Below, in pieces: positions 31,901 through 38,597 of a DNA stretch of 49,775 nucleotides. The position numbers were made by a program, and so were the translations under genes. The notes beneath the pieces were generated by a model that saw only the letters and a list, made by a program, of their open reading frames with translations, was not told the DNA's origin and did not search any database. Origin of the DNA: a virus; IMG/VR virus record IMGVR_UViG_3300032006_000013, positions 1 through 49,775 of that record. One strand, given 5' to 3'. Position 1 is the first letter of the stretch. Each line of letters opens with the position of its first letter.

Positions 31901-32256
31901 CCTTCTTGCCAGAACGCAGGGTATTGATCGAAAACTTTTTGGATGTTTCCCATCTTCTTTCTTATTTCTGGTGTGGCTTTTTTGATTGCCTTGTAGCCAG
32001 CATCGCCCCCTAGTTCGGCGGCAAGGTTTAGATCGCGCCAGTTGCGTTCCCAGAAAAACTCTTGGAGCATATCCTCGTCATTGTCGAAGTATTGTCCTTG
32101 AGACGCCATGACATCACGTACATCCTGTAGAAATTGTGGATGCGAGAGGACAGTAGATGGATTGAAGTTTGTTAGATAATCAGCAGCTTCTTGCTGCGCT
32201 TTATATTGTTCTTTTGCTTGATTTGAAAGCTTTTGGTAATAGGGACTTAATGCCAC
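22921..32256 (-). CDS. giant polyvalent ejection protein with metallopeptidase and ART-like domains
   Basis: 3111 aa, GTG start at 32256 (CTGGAGAACCGAC). N-terminal ~240 residues are Gly/Ala-rich and possibly membrane-active; then charged linkers with repeated EAPVEA. At 1050-1054 HELFH lies in SILAHELFHWG, with FNPEEFMAANF as probable third-ligand region, giving a zinc metallopeptidase. About 1895-2185 is an ADP-ribosyltransferase-like domain: His1906 (YFHST), Tyr1935 (GPGIYIS), Glu2161 (EALVMFD), IRARNPFDLRA and SNVKSPDAE. The C-terminal ~450 residues resemble large polyvalent-protein regions. Probably packaged and ejected into the host. Other regions are unassigned; a transglycosylase was not recognised. 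Confidence 0.85.
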   Translation of the reverse strand: MALSPYYQKLSNQAKEQYKAQQEAADYLTNFNPSTVLSHPQFLQDVRDVMASQGQYFDNDEDMLQEFFWERNWRDLNLAAELGGDAGYKAIKKATPEIRKKMGNIQKVFDQYPAFWQEGGRGILEGLEDTIPALVLSVENVIPGLSGLKIGKAAAQAGQKLSTSVAKGVGAGSVSAAPVEATVSAVQSFPRQTGDILSGAQEGEFDYDRVVQEALLGGVAGGALGGVIGGIGGAVGARKGRQVTDAVAKLNAEKAARLTDDPNADVSDIDDQLKNLAEANDLTDAQLQPKPVDTATDADVEAPSAPEAEAPVEAEDLDSVALEQAAQEEEAQAQAIIAENDLGRIDDRLDKKQILKDKTKKEAYFDARIRVRKAAIYRSIISQQEQIAALDEKIAKATDPKQVTQLQDQRSKLIIENRTLLDAIRNKDGEKLDDAVTDKAEAEIRSEEVESEVEATKAEAEEVATEEAPVEAEAPEVDTTTPAQQRASVEMNANTALSILEENGITAKTISELDDEQLVDLFADLEFVVIDPQRVRQLVDKYGLGASEEFQAPRDGTLNPAREAARIKNQIVKGVISDMDMSGLSEETKQQFLGDLTRMVERMQNDTQLNDQSKGFFRHRIDTLAELELERLIETDETRRNVQSFLSREDTFFANPEGERIAGLGRKQRPVTRRDLKLPQQLKALAESNKAANDLLKGKDKDKTELYKSTRVEQVATQRGRTPDGKNYKRGDIVEYDLTSKKYSILQVGKRQRKKDANDPVENLINIESRDSFYQSLGQLVTTGQIEPKDVAGIITRRKQRIDGKADAPSAADAEAPVSSASREGLPPIPEGRVYGIRKKIGGGKGYQKFDNRRMGANQSTFEELMGKNQEGWELGHFSPNVNLRKSEATKDFVPFDAEAPVEAVETPQPQPAKNKPELQEASDDELAEKIRNITKIEQQEFDDNLSNFNSRIEQLETLYNETPDYKYPQQKRREAWQQLKSIFGDAETDSTILMRDVLRRITNANNGMAPNIVKRDGTDDTSASFIPRTGTITIRETDGGLPDYSILAHELFHWGYRNVLTPSDKAAMLKELRAYYAPDGTLDIEKLQSMSPFALRDQDALGRQFNKEGQMIGTDKTLSNFNPEEFMAANFQAYLEGKLPFQGTMMQKLGKLLQNFLEYIIPGKKQRLDKSLVPYFDKLYDDNAQSYLSRVVEPETRAGESLVQMRDAFTMQRIDIEDSLNDLQEDADGIQTYGPSLTSIRQMTTALRRAVTLTDDDAETTFGVAMDAHLDKDSVLAFLDKIESRQHTKGGLSNIESANDLVEAFEIIDEAINDAYEVLEGGHLRPSEKVLTDTASSKKEYVPKSEWAIQQKILQENIRENKAKFEQELAEMGNTPDGVNRPSLISVMEPIAKFLGEISFVGKINPDTGKPFGKNAAMLFAISEDVREQRKLTGILQKQSRKMWAAVGVKKTGVTDEEIQAFADMSDDDFFTETFNLIDNALDYLYVADTRLTYKMPWEDLKASARTRAEKQETASKPKKRRRRRAKSKANEPNKNKPASTNTPKDKKTKTASNRELDKELRTKPDEAREEAIGAELIRRIRAGAQVKEVPVPVDVIRMSDAQLSENLTAALDKGDKVRANQIAYEAFARNDPKAKPIISFDAPRITEFLEAEDLQTRGAMDNDGVPTHAPEPIREVVRRITHRDPDTQRVARGLMHRLMLIADDIVEADRNLEINSGGFNPLRTKLRALGRSLTGNGKQRMLTPRETVEGLIELDFKARPLDGDDIDSVLTEYDRFPDDPVRKRIEAENGTDLDYDNESGLAQKWFQAYLVDVIEGNKGERPFNNASYSPLNDVIKERIEEVAYLSNGMMGNKAIKDYASRLTLYGDMFKNIETPVSEARLAKELNFVEGGLGESMGKSVPYFHSTPNRRVFDNRDFIWEYSGPQSRLGPGIYISQSPEVTDAMYANRPTAGAMQAMVRNADLDFVAEQDALIAIDRLIELRSRETDLIEAKASPNEVESGPIAMFRAVADKDETLLEQVQDQIAETERELAEVGVVPEPGTVEVRIRARNPFDLRAGIKLGQYDPDMNAVLDFIDNFDLQERSGLSLRDFVNGEIERTGSIDAERFHTLAAISLTPDGESVNVGKVDFNNIVKELGFDSLRFIEYNRIGDNREMTEYEALVMFDRSNVKSPDAEEFNPDSDYHFKAPRTTKPLGKAVSTIIDDPDATPANQAQFYTDIDDLGAESEIIDVMKKMAKLQQFNDADWRALSKYNPLRFLQDNARKLRYHGMHYLGDWAKPIDGTGYHERQMSEFARKVMPIFQLMYKTAGEDSATGAVKRWGRNTKFWGDGIQPESYKKVVKALRRQSQDNFANLNEEERNLATALRTRFDQELQSMREAGIRIGEIPNNYFPQIWNTEKIQANFEEFKKALTGYLTREQRLRGDPEDTRDLRSLEDIADHMANTLIDEDGVYLPHQGSKYARSGGKSDAEYMRLIRLTDTDANGKLLYGDILNFMEKKGYLADDLQSITSKYFEGTTRRLEMQEKFGTNNHGFYDYLQVRQNGARDAIKLLSTDKIVTSTRLAQKEFGYGVEPRTIRIPEMRAMRTDEAVQAIEVAEALIAKGQGPVSVAAYLNRLRPNGSRAYKKRVDAIANGLFENKKFGSLDRRSFGDQDPIKFADTYMSTLMGRPTSDSVYYNSHRNASKFLRTFSSVTLLGWTTLTSITDISLPFLRGAGIRDSYNAMRNFASGEDGAEYRAALRSIGASMENLAHQRMAMLYGGSGSKLSNAFFNATLLTPWTNLNREVATATGYEMLKATQKIAQKHYKPGQVSQSAKYRRAKRKLEQFGLGEYAHNDKSFEDVALLYDDARLRTALHRFANESIFTPSKTDLPLWSQDNNSPWGAVLFQLKSYPLMFQRLAAHTFKEAYRYFDPRNTPGSGRTAHDGDIKPLLNMILIGVPSGSLALAAKDILQMRGGDDERSAALRERSFNKLVEEMGYDVRVHGNRDKFLGWFIQSLVHMGGFGLVADLLYQAGMQDEKGSYGVNRIMGLALGPSFGTLQAGATMFQGLNPTEGSISRPAAREISQRVPVLGGVRSGREWAVDFLAGEPKSKKKKGLKSSVGNSLKSKL

Positions 32257-32261
32257 GTCGG

Positions 32262-32299
32262 TTCTCCAGTTTCACAACGATTAAATCGTTGTCGCTGGA
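32262..32299 (-). promoter_or_regulatory. stem-loop overlapping the RBS of the giant gene
   Basis: ACAACGAT/ATCGTTGT (8 bp, 3-nt loop) at 32274-32292 inside an outer 5-bp TCCAG/CTGGA pair. The outer arm overlaps the Shine-Dalgarno GGAG of the 3111-aa gene, so translation may be restrained. Confidence 0.6.
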
Positions 32300-32311
32300 A
32301 ACAGAGATTGT

Positions 32312-32320
32312 GTCGTCCCT
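32312..32320 (-). promoter_or_regulatory. AGGGACGAC late motif
   Basis: Exact copy between the 829-aa and 3111-aa genes, 56 nt before the latter start. Confidence 0.45.
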
Positions 32321-32321
32321 A

Positions 32322-34811
32322 TTATTGGCGGTTTACATTTGTTCCTGGTGCTAAACCAGGTGTTGATCCGCTTCGATAAAAGCTTCTGGCACCAGGGTTT
32401 TTACTGTTGGTGGGGAAAGCGTCTTGTGGCAGCACAAAGAAGTCGTTGAAGATTATGTCTTGATCTTTTTTAAGTTTAATTCGTAATGCAACTCGGTTTG
32501 GTTCTTTATACATACGGTTTAGCTCGTCTTCCATTGCGGTCAACGTATCAAACGTACCAGCCTCTACATCTCCAAATATAACAGTCCCAGCCCCGATTGA
32601 TGACTTCATATCTCTAACACGTTTGAGCAAATCAGCTATATATTGATTTCTTTCTTGTATAAATTCCGTAGGGTCATTTGTTCCCAACATTCGGCCAGCT
32701 TCTTTGCTATAATATGGGGCAGAAGAAATTACCTCTAATGATGGTCTAAGGTCAGCGAAATCTGTTTCTAAAGATTTCATCTTCGCGGCAATTTCTTTTT
32801 GTGTTGCAATCGGGGCTGTTCTGTCAGCGATTTTCTTCGCAATGAAACCTGCCCGTGAACTTTGAAGTTTTTTATTGTCTGGTCGATTTAATTCATTATA
32901 AGCTTTTTCTAAAAGAAGAGGCTGATCACGCAAGAACGTGTTTTTGTCACGTCCAGCCATTTGCCAAGCAAACTCATATATCAAGGTGAGATCAGAGCCG
33001 TGCATTATATCTTTTCCTGAGAGGAAACCTTCGACGCCAGCCGACGCCGTGAGCGCGTCTGTGTCGTCTTCATCAACGTCAAACTTATTTGCGGCCCATC
33101 CTTGTATTTGTTTTGTACTGGCCTTGGCAAGATTTTCGACCAATGTTGTGTACTGTTGATCAGCGGATTTCTGTATTTGTATCTTTAAACCTTTTTGGAG
33201 TGTCACTACTCCAGCGTCTAAGTTTATTTGTAATCTGCTTACAAGTTGGTTAAAGATTTTTTGTCTTGTTGATCCTTGAATGCCATTGGGGATTGCCCGT
33301 TCTAATGTGTCAAGAGCATAGGCGTCTTTCCCTTCGTTTCCGAGAGCTACTATTCTTTTAAATAGGTCTGACTTTTCTATGTTATTAACAGTTTCTTGTA
33401 TGCGTGCTGGCTCTTTAACTTTTGCCTCATCCATACCTTTTATTCGCCAAGCGAGGGCATCAAACGAATCACCAACTTTGAATAAATTATAATATTGTTG
33501 GATTTCCTTGATGGCGTTTTCACGTATGTTGGCATCAGTGCTTGACAGTCGGTTCATAAAACCTTGATCCGACGTAAATTTTTCAGTGATCTTTGCTATT
33601 TGCACTCTGTCGTTTTCGGCTTGCTGACCCTTTGCTTCGTTGATGACTTTGTTTATCAGCCCAATATTATTCATTGGGATGCCTAGTCTATTTGCAACGT
33701 CTTGAGGTGAGTAGTTTTTTGTTGGTCCTATTATTGCTGCAAGTTCTTTTACCAATTTCGCTTCCGAACTTTTGATATTAACAGGCGACATCAACTTGTT
33801 ATAGATATGTTGAAGCGCGGCTTCCTTTGCATGTGGGTTCATCATTACATCTAGGCCTTTTTCTATCTCTGCTCTGAGGCCTAGTTCACTAAGGTTTTTA
33901 CCTTGTTTGACAATATACGTTCTGAGATTTGCAAGAAATTCTGGATTGTTCGTTCGTAAATCGTTGACAGCTTTCGTAGCTATGATGGGGGTACGCGCTG
34001 TCTGCTCGTTTTTAAGCGAGGCATTGAGCAAAGCAAATTCGTTTGGTTGGAGTGTTATTCCATTTAGGGTCGCTTGTTGTGAAACAAAATCCATCGCTTT
34101 TTTTATAGACTGTTCATCGCCCATGTTAATTAGTTGTTGGACTGTTTCATTTTTCTGCATGTTTTTAGCAAATGTTTCTACTTTCTTGTCACGCTCTGTG
34201 CGGTCACGCCGTTTTCTTTTTGCCACTGCCAACTGGAGAATTTCCGCATTGGCTTGCAGGCCTAAACTGGCGGCGGCTTCTGCCGCATCACCAGCGTCGA
34301 TGCCTTGCATCATCTCTGAAATTCTTGTAGCCATTTCACCTTTTAAGCTTATAACCTTTGCGTCGAACGTCGGCCTGTAGTTCCGCATGATTGCTTGAGC
34401 CGTTTGCGCTCCTGGCGAACTTGGGTCAGGAAACATAGACACTACATCTTTTTCCAAACTTTCGAATGTGCTGTTTGCAGTTATCTTGTTGTCTATCATT
34501 TTCGAAACGCTGTTCAACGCATCTATATGCGAAGTCATCCTTTCGTTTTCGAGTTTCCACTCGTTGTATTTTCTGTCCTTCTCTCTTCGGTCTGCATAAG
34601 AACGTAGAGCCGCTGTCGATGGCAGTTGCTGTTTTAGGTAACTGCTTCCACCAGAGAGTGTGTCTATCACATTTTGATGATCCCCGATTGGAGCATCTGG
34701 GAATAGTTGCCGCCACTCCCTGTAGAACTGTAGGTTCTTCATGCGTTTAGTCTGGTATGCCTCATCAGACTTTTGCATACCCTCTGTAAATTTATGGAAA
34801 CCAAAAATCAT
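32322..34811 (-). CDS. internal virion (ejection) protein, 829 aa
   Basis: Large helical, charged protein with no recognised enzyme motif (N-terminus MIFGFHKFTEGMQKSDEAYQTKRMKNLQFYREW). Composition and position between a smaller internal virion protein and the giant protein match podovirus gp14-gp15-gp16 style ejection sets. Probably carried in the capsid and ejected. ATG at 34811. Confidence 0.7.
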   Translation of the reverse strand: MIFGFHKFTEGMQKSDEAYQTKRMKNLQFYREWRQLFPDAPIGDHQNVIDTLSGGSSYLKQQLPSTAALRSYADRREKDRKYNEWKLENERMTSHIDALNSVSKMIDNKITANSTFESLEKDVVSMFPDPSSPGAQTAQAIMRNYRPTFDAKVISLKGEMATRISEMMQGIDAGDAAEAAASLGLQANAEILQLAVAKRKRRDRTERDKKVETFAKNMQKNETVQQLINMGDEQSIKKAMDFVSQQATLNGITLQPNEFALLNASLKNEQTARTPIIATKAVNDLRTNNPEFLANLRTYIVKQGKNLSELGLRAEIEKGLDVMMNPHAKEAALQHIYNKLMSPVNIKSSEAKLVKELAAIIGPTKNYSPQDVANRLGIPMNNIGLINKVINEAKGQQAENDRVQIAKITEKFTSDQGFMNRLSSTDANIRENAIKEIQQYYNLFKVGDSFDALAWRIKGMDEAKVKEPARIQETVNNIEKSDLFKRIVALGNEGKDAYALDTLERAIPNGIQGSTRQKIFNQLVSRLQINLDAGVVTLQKGLKIQIQKSADQQYTTLVENLAKASTKQIQGWAANKFDVDEDDTDALTASAGVEGFLSGKDIMHGSDLTLIYEFAWQMAGRDKNTFLRDQPLLLEKAYNELNRPDNKKLQSSRAGFIAKKIADRTAPIATQKEIAAKMKSLETDFADLRPSLEVISSAPYYSKEAGRMLGTNDPTEFIQERNQYIADLLKRVRDMKSSIGAGTVIFGDVEAGTFDTLTAMEDELNRMYKEPNRVALRIKLKKDQDIIFNDFFVLPQDAFPTNSKNPGARSFYRSGSTPGLAPGTNVNRQ

Positions 34812-34820
34812 TTGAGTACC

Positions 34821-36149
34821 TTACAAGACGCGGTTCGGGTCAATATAAAATCCTCCCTGATCCCATGTGCCAGCACTGGTGCTTCCACCAAACATGGGAT
34901 CAGGGCCAAGAGAACTGTAATCGATTGGATTTGATGATGGGGTCGGGGCAAATAAATCACCAAGCTTCATATCACCAAGACCTGTTTCTTTGAAAAGTTT
35001 GTCAGCCGATTGCCCAGCCGCGCCAAAAGCACCGCCAGCCTGTTCTGCTAATGTTTTCATCAGTGCTTGCGAGGTTTGTGCGGCGGCTGGGGCAGACTTT
35101 AATACACCTGCTGGACCCTGCACACGATAGCTGAATGGGGCTGTCGCAAGTGCTTGACCAGTGTCAAGCGTCGTTGTTGCAAGTGCCTGCTCCTGTCCAA
35201 GCGTTCGAAGTGCGGCTTGATAATCGGCCAAGTCAGTGTTCTGGTTGAGTGCGTCAATGTTTTGCAACATGCCCATTGCGCCTGCCATGTTGGTTCTTTC
35301 ACCTGCCTGAGCTTGTTGTGATAAGTTTTGTCCAGTGACTGCCGACTGCATAGCCTGTCTGAAGGCAAGGTCTTGCATTGATCGGTCAAAGTTGAGGCCA
35401 GCTATGTCTGCCCCCTGTGCGGCTATGTTACCGCGTTGTAAGCCAGTATCCAAGCCTTGCAGTCCCTGCATCTGACGCATTGCCATGTTGATCGCGTTGA
35501 GTGTGTTTCTTGCTTCGGCTTCGTCCATCGCGTCTGCCATCTGACGAGCCGCTACTGTGCGCTGTCCTGTAACCCCACCGCCTAGCTTGCGCTGGCTGTC
35601 GGTTAGGATTTTACTCATTGCCTGATCAAGGTTGCGCTTCGACATTGTGTCGAGGTTCATTTTATACATGTTGGCAAGTTCAGCGACCGCAGTATCGTAC
35701 TTATTTGGTGAAAAGGCTGTATTGATTGCGGCTCTGCTTCCAACATTTCCAGCCGTTGTCGGAAACAAAGTATCAGCAAGCGTCATTTGAGAAAGAAGCT
35801 CTGCATCCTGTCGGCGTTTTTGTACTGCGCTTTCCTGTAGGATGTCGCGCCGTGTGTCGATCTCGCCTTGATCTCGTTCAGCGGAAAGCAGATTTGCAAG
35901 ATCGTCAATATATGCTGGATCGTACTGACCGCGCCCCCCGTAGGCAGTAAGCAGATCAGCAATGACGTCTTGAAGTGCGTCAGCACCTTCGTCGTAAATT
36001 CCTTCTTGACGATCCATGCTCTCGATCTGACGGTTCTGAAGCTGTTCAGCCATTCGCAGCTGTTTTTTTGCACGGCTGTTCGCTTGAAAACCTGATATTA
36101 GGTTGGCTCCGAGGCCAGCTACCCCAAGGAGAGTTGAAAAAGCTACCAT
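34821..36149 (-). CDS. internal virion protein, 442 aa
   Basis: N-terminal hydrophobic helix (FSTLLGVAGLGANLISGF) followed by long Gln/Ala/Asp-rich helices and a flexible, Gly/Pro-rich C-terminus. Typical gp14-like internal virion protein, possibly forming part of the ejection channel. RBS GGAG-CTAACAG precedes ATG at 36149. No catalytic motif seen. Confidence 0.7.
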   Translation of the reverse strand: MVAFSTLLGVAGLGANLISGFQANSRAKKQLRMAEQLQNRQIESMDRQEGIYDEGADALQDVIADLLTAYGGRGQYDPAYIDDLANLLSAERDQGEIDTRRDILQESAVQKRRQDAELLSQMTLADTLFPTTAGNVGSRAAINTAFSPNKYDTAVAELANMYKMNLDTMSKRNLDQAMSKILTDSQRKLGGGVTGQRTVAARQMADAMDEAEARNTLNAINMAMRQMQGLQGLDTGLQRGNIAAQGADIAGLNFDRSMQDLAFRQAMQSAVTGQNLSQQAQAGERTNMAGAMGMLQNIDALNQNTDLADYQAALRTLGQEQALATTTLDTGQALATAPFSYRVQGPAGVLKSAPAAAQTSQALMKTLAEQAGGAFGAAGQSADKLFKETGLGDMKLGDLFAPTPSSNPIDYSSLGPDPMFGGSTSAGTWDQGGFYIDPNRVL

Positions 36150-36159
36150 CTGTTAGCTC

Positions 36160-37581
36160 CTATAGTCTTATGGTCGTGCCAAACCCACCAGCGAAGCGTG
36201 GATTAAGTGCTTGCGAAAATGCGGTAGGCATAGGCCACTGCGTGGGCAGATATTCTAACGCACCTGTAAATGGGTTAATACGAGTTGGTCGGAAATTCTG
36301 CATGAATGTGTTGCCGAATGTCTGTGGCTGTGTGTTGACCACAGGTGAAGCTGTACTTGCAGGGATGTCTACAGCTATGTCTGGCGTAGCAACCTCGTTA
36401 CTGACAGGAGTGTCGGGGAGAGCAGTTACCTCTGGACCCGGCCCCATGCCAGGGGTGGTGACGCCTAGATCAGCATTTCTAGCGTTTTCTGCTGCAAGGA
36501 TTGCCGCTTCATATTGCTGCTGCATTTTGATGTTGTTGAGGTCGGTTGCAGTATCGCCTGATGGCAATAAGCCATATTGTGTGAGCTTGTCACTGATAAA
36601 TGTTTCCGCTTCGCCCGTGCCAAAACGACCTGTGTAACCGATACCTCTTATAGCATCGCGGGCAGCGGTTTGATCTGTTCCAGCGCGGCCAACGTTGCTT
36701 GCGTTAGATGCTGACCACGGAGTTAATGGATCATCATCAAAATCTGAATACGATGCTTTGTATGCAGTCACTGTGCTTGGATCAAAGGAACCTGTGTAGC
36801 CAGATTGCGCCAAGTCGAAGCGAGGCGTAAGCTGTGACGAAAGTTCGTCAGTCGACATTCCAGCCGTATTGCCAAGTAAGTCGTATGCGAAGTCGCCGCT
36901 TCCAATTATGTCTCCCCGCAGGTCAGTTTGTGTTTGGTTAAGAAGGTTTGCTCCGCTTAACATATCTCGCCGTTCAGTAGAACGCTCACTTGCCCCGCCG
37001 CCATGAACGTTGTCGTCGTAAGACGACAAACCCTGTAAGCGGCCAAAACGGCCTTCAAAGCCAGCGTCTTTTATGTCTTGTTGCAGTTGGTTGGTTGCTC
37101 GTTTTTCTGATTGACCGAAAATGTTGAAGTGATCGCGTGCGCTGATGCCGCCAAGTGTACCCTCGTCGAGGGCTTGAGCGACGTCAGGGTTGTTAGTGCG
37201 ATAAAAATCTTCGTCGAACATTCCTGTGTACGCACCTAAATCTTGGGTCTGCTGTTCACCGACGTTTCCAGCGCGACCTTCGATTTTGCCGTATTGTTGA
37301 TAATGTTCGAATGGATCAAGATAGTTTTCGTCGTCAGGAGAGCCTCTGCCGTAGCCAGCTTTAGCTACGTCTTGGAACTGATCAAGGTAAAAGTCAGCGT
37401 CGAAGTCATCTCGGTTCGCAAATTCCAATGCACCTGTCATTGGGTTGATGGTGCCGCTACCGCCACGGGCTTTTAGGAGCGCGGCTTCTTGAGGGTTGAT
37501 GTGTGCCAGCAAGGTATCGCCAAAGCGTCCGTGCTTTGCCATCTGCTTTCCTGATCCAAACATTTTACTACCGAACGTCAT
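36160..37581 (-). CDS. virion protein with GRFGDT N-terminus, 473 aa
   Basis: N-terminus KHGRFGDTLLAHINPQEAALL...GGSGTINPMTGALEF shares a module with the neighbouring 336-aa protein. Next come two FDADFYL...PDVA...HYQQYGKIEGR-type repeats (about 75-170), known from calcium-type adhesins and large bacterial repeat proteins, then repeated G(F/Y)xGRFG units. Probably a structural or ejected protein between fibre and internal virion genes; exact role unknown. Confidence 0.6.
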   Translation of the reverse strand: MTFGSKMFGSGKQMAKHGRFGDTLLAHINPQEAALLKARGGSGTINPMTGALEFANRDDFDADFYLDQFQDVAKAGYGRGSPDDENYLDPFEHYQQYGKIEGRAGNVGEQQTQDLGAYTGMFDEDFYRTNNPDVAQALDEGTLGGISARDHFNIFGQSEKRATNQLQQDIKDAGFEGRFGRLQGLSSYDDNVHGGGASERSTERRDMLSGANLLNQTQTDLRGDIIGSGDFAYDLLGNTAGMSTDELSSQLTPRFDLAQSGYTGSFDPSTVTAYKASYSDFDDDPLTPWSASNASNVGRAGTDQTAARDAIRGIGYTGRFGTGEAETFISDKLTQYGLLPSGDTATDLNNIKMQQQYEAAILAAENARNADLGVTTPGMGPGPEVTALPDTPVSNEVATPDIAVDIPASTASPVVNTQPQTFGNTFMQNFRPTRINPFTGALEYLPTQWPMPTAFSQALNPRFAGGFGTTIRL

Positions 37582-37586
37582 GTCTC

Positions 37587-38597
37587 TTAAACTCCTCCAT
37601 AACCTGATCCATCACCACCGAGGGCTGTACTGCCAATAGCGTCTGTCACGCCTTGGTCGCCGTCAAAACCAAACAACTCAAAACCTGTTAAATCCTTAAT
37701 CATGTGTTTAAATGTTTTCGTCCAGCCGCCAACGCCTGTCATTCCAGCAAGTTGTCCAAATCCTCTGGTCACGTCTCTAGCGGCATCTTGCCATGCCATA
37801 GGACCGCTATACTCTTTCGTATCGGGATAATCACCGATTTCACCCATGTCCAAGCTGGTTGAACCGTAGATTTGACTCAAAGCCTGTCTGCCGTAATCAT
37901 GTGCAAGGGTAACTGGCTGACCGTCGATGGTATCCCATGAGAAAATGTTACTGGATTGTCTTCCTTTTTTGCCGTCGGGGTCTGGCATTTCGAGGCCAAG
38001 TTCGTTAAAGGCAATCATAAGATCGCCCTGATCAAATCCGCTTATTTTTCTCAAAAATCTACGCATGTCACGGGCTTGCATACCAGGGTCGTCGTCAGTG
38101 GCACCGCTTTTGGACAAAGCGTTTCTAATTCCAAGGTCCCAATACAACGCATCAAGTTCTGCGTTTGCTTTGTCGCCAAATGGATCGCTTTTGTTGTCTG
38201 AACCGTAGTACATAGGTATATACATACCTTCTTTGTCGTCATAGACCTCACGAGTTCCCATCAGTATTTTTGCGACTGCTAATGCTTGTTTAGACGCCTT
38301 GCCGTTTTTCTCGCTGTCAAGATTTTTCATTCCTGTTTCTTGATTTTTTATCAGGTTTTGAAATGCGTCCGCTACCGTAGGTTTATTGAGTTCTTGTTTT
38401 TCTTCTTCTGCGTTGAACAGGTTTATGCCTCTGCCGCCTAGAGTGCCTTTATAAAACTCAAGCAGCCCAGTGCGAGGATTTATCGTGCCGCTTCCACCGG
38501 CTTTTTTTAGAAGGTCTGCTTCAGATCGGGATAAGTGTGCTACCAGCGTGTCGCCAAACCTACCATGCTTCTGTACTTTTTGAGCAAAACTATACAT
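37587..38597 (-). CDS. virion protein with GRFGDT N-terminus, 336 aa
   Basis: N-terminal KHGRFGDTLVAHLSRSEADLLKKAGGSGTINPRTGLLEF is paralogous to the 473-aa neighbour. The rest is unrelated, with a Gly/Asp-rich C-terminus GGDGSGYGGV. Unrecognised; likely virion-associated by position. Start abuts the fibre stop. Confidence 0.6.
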   Translation of the reverse strand: MYSFAQKVQKHGRFGDTLVAHLSRSEADLLKKAGGSGTINPRTGLLEFYKGTLGGRGINLFNAEEEKQELNKPTVADAFQNLIKNQETGMKNLDSEKNGKASKQALAVAKILMGTREVYDDKEGMYIPMYYGSDNKSDPFGDKANAELDALYWDLGIRNALSKSGATDDDPGMQARDMRRFLRKISGFDQGDLMIAFNELGLEMPDPDGKKGRQSSNIFSWDTIDGQPVTLAHDYGRQALSQIYGSTSLDMGEIGDYPDTKEYSGPMAWQDAARDVTRGFGQLAGMTGVGGWTKTFKHMIKDLTGFELFGFDGDQGVTDAIGSTALGGDGSGYGGV

